The translations under genes were made by a program, and so were the position numbers. A DNA stretch of 64,000 nt from contig JANAVB010016200.1 in assembly GCA_029216955.1 (NCBI GenBank), forward strand, positions 2,817,839 to 2,881,838, read 5' to 3'. The notes under the pieces are model-generated. The model was not told where the DNA came from and ran no database searches. It saw only the letters and a program-made list of their open reading frames with translations. Within the stretch, counting starts at the first letter, position 1, and every line of letters starts with the position of its first letter. Positions 63,456 through 64,000 of the stretch are shown here, piece by piece. This DNA is from Iris pallida. Taxonomy: Eukaryota > Streptophyta > Magnoliopsida > Asparagales > Iridaceae.

Positions 63456-64000
63456 TCCTAATGTACCATACTTTGTTAAAAGCACAGAGAGTGTCCGTTC
63501 TCCGTTTTCAAAGAACGGAGAATGGTCATTCTCCATGTTAAAATAACGGAGAATGGCCATTCTCCTGAGCATGGCTATTCTCCGTGTTAAAAACAAAGAG
63601 AACAGCCATTCTCCGTCCATTCGCCGTGTAGAAAGCAAAGAGAATGGCCATTCTCCGTCCATTCGCCGTGTTAAAAGCAAAGGAATGGCCATTCTCCGTC
63701 CATTCGCCGTGTTAAAAGCAAAGAGAATGGCCATTCTCCGTGTTAAAAGCAAAGAATGGCCGTTCACCGTCCAAATAAAATATTCTCTCGAAAATATTAT
63801 CATTAGAAAAGTAAAAAAATTCGTCCGATCAATACAGATTTTTTTTAAAAATATGTGACAAGATGATCCGCCCGACCTCAGAAGCAGGTTTTCCTCAGTT
63901 CACAACCACCACCGTGACATGTAGCTTTATTAACAAAATATTAATTATTAGATGAAAAATAAGATTTCTGACAATGGCATGACAGTAAAATTAGAGCGGC
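63456..64000 (-). repeat. MULE right terminal inverted repeat, cut by the window edge
   Basis: The reverse complement matches the left arm from about 40570 to 41220. 63480-63775 is the array (ACGGAGAATGGCCATTCTCC, GTTAAAAGCAAAGAGAATGG, CCATTCGCCGTG). 63776-64000 matches the unique part (AAAATATTATCATTAGAAAA, CTCAGAAGCAGG, TTCCTCAGTTCAC, ATGTAGCTTTATTAACAAAA). The right arm holds about 45 bp (AAATATGTGACAAGATGATC region) not seen on the left. Confidence 0.9.

Larger units (their letters stand above)
39955..64000. mobile_element. Giant Mutator-like element (FAR1-type MULE), right end beyond the window
   Basis: The reverse complement of 63460-64000 aligns with about 40570-41220. Shared landmarks are GCCGCTCTAATTTTACTG, TTTTGTTAATAAAGCTACATG, GAACTGAGGAAA, CTGCTTCTGAGGT, GATAATATTTTCGAG and the AACACGGAGAATGG arrays. 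The inner borders are near 41220 and 63460. The interior encodes a complete FAR1-type MULE transposase and two Ulp1-like genes. The outer left end may be GGAAAATTCTACAATACATCC at 39955, next to TA repeats. The remaining right arm should extend some 600 bp past position 64000. Total length would be about 24-25 kb. Confidence 0.85.

Overview
This window looks like intergenic, transposon-packed nuclear DNA of a flowering plant. The evidence is a canonical plant nuclear tRNA-Gly(GCC), En/Spm-type CACTA, hAT, Tourist-like and Mutator-like DNA transposons, Copia and chromovirus Gypsy remnants, an endogenous caulimovirid (plant pararetrovirus), and spliced genes with GT-AG introns. I cannot resolve the species, and I see no convincing single-copy host protein gene. 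All comparisons were made by eye.

Layout. 1-184 is the end of an LTR that sits inside a CACTA transposon (185-5712), which carries a broken TNP2-type transposase, a TNPA-type gene and an intact right terminus. 5713-11640 holds MITEs, a two-copy dispersed repeat, the tRNA-Gly gene and Copia debris. 11642-33080 is a broken hAT transposon on the minus strand. It is split by a Gypsy (Tekay/Del-like) retrotransposon (12268-30499, minus strand, 5-bp target duplication ATCAA, LTRs of about 1.66 kb). The Gypsy internal region is in turn interrupted by an endogenous pararetrovirus (16889-28104, plus strand). The viral DNA is longer than one genome: a repeat period of 8127 bp, one complete copy and about 0.38 of a second copy. 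33081-39954 has no recognisable gene but contains a Tourist-like MITE, a 1142-bp solo LTR with a 5-bp target duplication, and a foldback element with a hexanucleotide core.

From about 39955 to beyond the right edge lies one giant Mutator-like element. Its long terminal inverted repeats can be paired between 40.6-41.2 kb and 63.5-64.0 kb. It carries three spliced genes whose reading frames stay open across every canonical intron: a 376-aa Ulp1-like (C48) protease, a roughly 976-aa protein with a PMD/DUF1985-like region, a coiled coil and a second Ulp1-like region, and, on the opposite strand, a 792-aa FAR1-type MULE transposase with DDE residues, FAR1 zinc finger and SWIM finger. A palindromic motif (ACGGAGAATGGCCATTCTCCGT and variants) forms arrays in the terminal repeats, in two introns and in several intergenic spots of this element. 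I saw none elsewhere in the window. The element also holds a roughly 290-bp-arm hairpin, an F-box/LRR pseudogene that kept an intron, foldback elements, LTR debris and a plant-transposon-domain pseudogene.

How the parts relate. The FAR1 transposase probably mobilises the giant element by acting on its terminal repeats. The Ulp1-like genes are accessory passengers of the kind known from Kaonashi-type MULEs. In the left half the order of events is readable: hAT first, then Gypsy, then the viral DNA. The two viral copies carry different disabling lesions, and the second copy has an inverted leader segment and lacks the primer-binding site.
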